A stretch of 64,000 nt of DNA, taken from NCBI GenBank assembly GCA_018820925.1, contig JAHJNJ010000037.1, forward strand, positions 1 through 64,000. Direction: 5' to 3'. Below, in pieces: positions 63,722 to 64,000 of the stretch (position 1 is its first letter; each line of letters begins with the position of its first letter). The position numbers and the translations under genes were made by a program. The notes under the pieces are model-generated. The model saw only the letters and a list, made by a program, of their open reading frames with translations. It had not been told where the DNA came from and did no database searches. Source of the stretch: Gammaproteobacteria bacterium. GTDB lineage: Bacteria > Pseudomonadota > Gammaproteobacteria > Burkholderiales > Gallionellaceae.

Positions 63722-64000
63722 TCAAGCCGCCTGCTGGCTGGCAAACAGGGACAGCGCGCCACCGGCACGGATCATGGGAATATCTTCCTTCCCTTGTGCG
63801 AGCTTGAGCGGAATCTCTCCATCGCCTTTGACCACCAGTTTGAGGTTGCCGCTGTCCAGGCTGTCCATGTCCAGCGATACCTCTGCGCCCTGCTGGATAC
63901 GATCCAGATCGGCCGGGTTCTCGAAGGTCAGGCCAAGGATGCCGAAGTTGGCAAGGTTGGCGAGGTGGATGCGCTCGAAGCCCTTGGCCACGATGGCGCG
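63722..64000 (-). CDS. Aconitate hydratase, C-terminal part (5' end outside the window)
   Basis: The last 92 codons of a longer gene. AKGFERIHLANLANFGIL and FENPADLDRIQQGAE match the swivel domain of aconitases, which isomerise citrate to isocitrate. The gene enters from the window edge, so the Fe-S domains are not visible. Its partner icd lies 25 bp downstream, giving an acn-icd unit. Confidence 0.85.
   Translation of the reverse strand, partial: RAIVAKGFERIHLANLANFGILGLTFENPADLDRIQQGAEVSLDMDSLDSGNLKLVVKGDGEIPLKLAQGKEDIPMIRAGGALSLFASQQAA

Overview
The window looks like chromosomal backbone from a moderately GC-rich, respiratory betaproteobacterium. The evidence is the tig-clpP-clpX-lon-hupB-tRNA-ppiD order, a System I ccm operon for c-type cytochromes, an sdhCDAB-sdhE-gltA-sucAB operon, a monomeric isocitrate dehydrogenase, and dispersed palindromic repeats typical of this group. 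A Gallionellaceae/Nitrosomonadales-like (Sideroxydans-like) host is my guess and is not proven. I saw no phage, insertion sequence, CRISPR array or rRNA.

Layout: 1-2.6 kb holds an Old Yellow Enzyme type Fe-S flavoenzyme flanked by two palindromic repeats. 2.6-4.5 kb holds a diguanylate cyclase with a PhnD-like sensor domain. 4.6-8.9 kb is a compact Cpx-like envelope-stress locus: response regulator and kinase, a CpxP/Spy-like protein, an EF-hand protein, a small exported protein and a 59-residue protein. Its intergenic regions carry three exact TTTAC-N5-TTTAC sites, the reverse complement of the E. coli CpxR box. 9.1-14.5 kb is a probable compatible-solute cassette: a phosphatase/glycerate-kinase fusion, two GT-A glycosyltransferases (one GpgS-like) and an MscS-related membrane protein. 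14.6-18.7 kb holds an aspartate aminotransferase and a large coiled-coil/AsmA-like membrane protein.

18.8-25.9 kb: tRNA-Asn, then ccmABCDEFGHI on the minus strand, including ccmD (56 codons) and ccmC with a TTG start. 25.9-26.4 kb: a decayed small exported-protein gene. 26.8-35.1 kb: ppiD, tRNA-Asp, tRNA-Val, hupB, lon (with a sigma-32 type promoter), clpX, clpP and tig, all on the minus strand. 35.2-48.1 kb: a glycogen operon, glgB-pgi-glgA-glgC-GH57-GH57-glgP, which covers the route from glucose-6-P to ADP-glucose to polymer, branching, remodelling and phosphorolysis apart from phosphoglucomutase.

48.2-64 kb: tRNA-Leu, then a TCA-cycle block on the minus strand. It comprises sdhCDAB-sdhE-gltA-sucA-sucB followed by an AcuI-type quinone reductase (no lpd here), then a truncated EAL-domain remnant beside an HD-GYP phosphodiesterase, mdh, monomeric icd, and the 3' end of an aconitase that runs off the window edge. 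The most unusual material is the Cpx-like regulon with its proline-rich products and the solute cassette with its phosphatase-kinase fusion.
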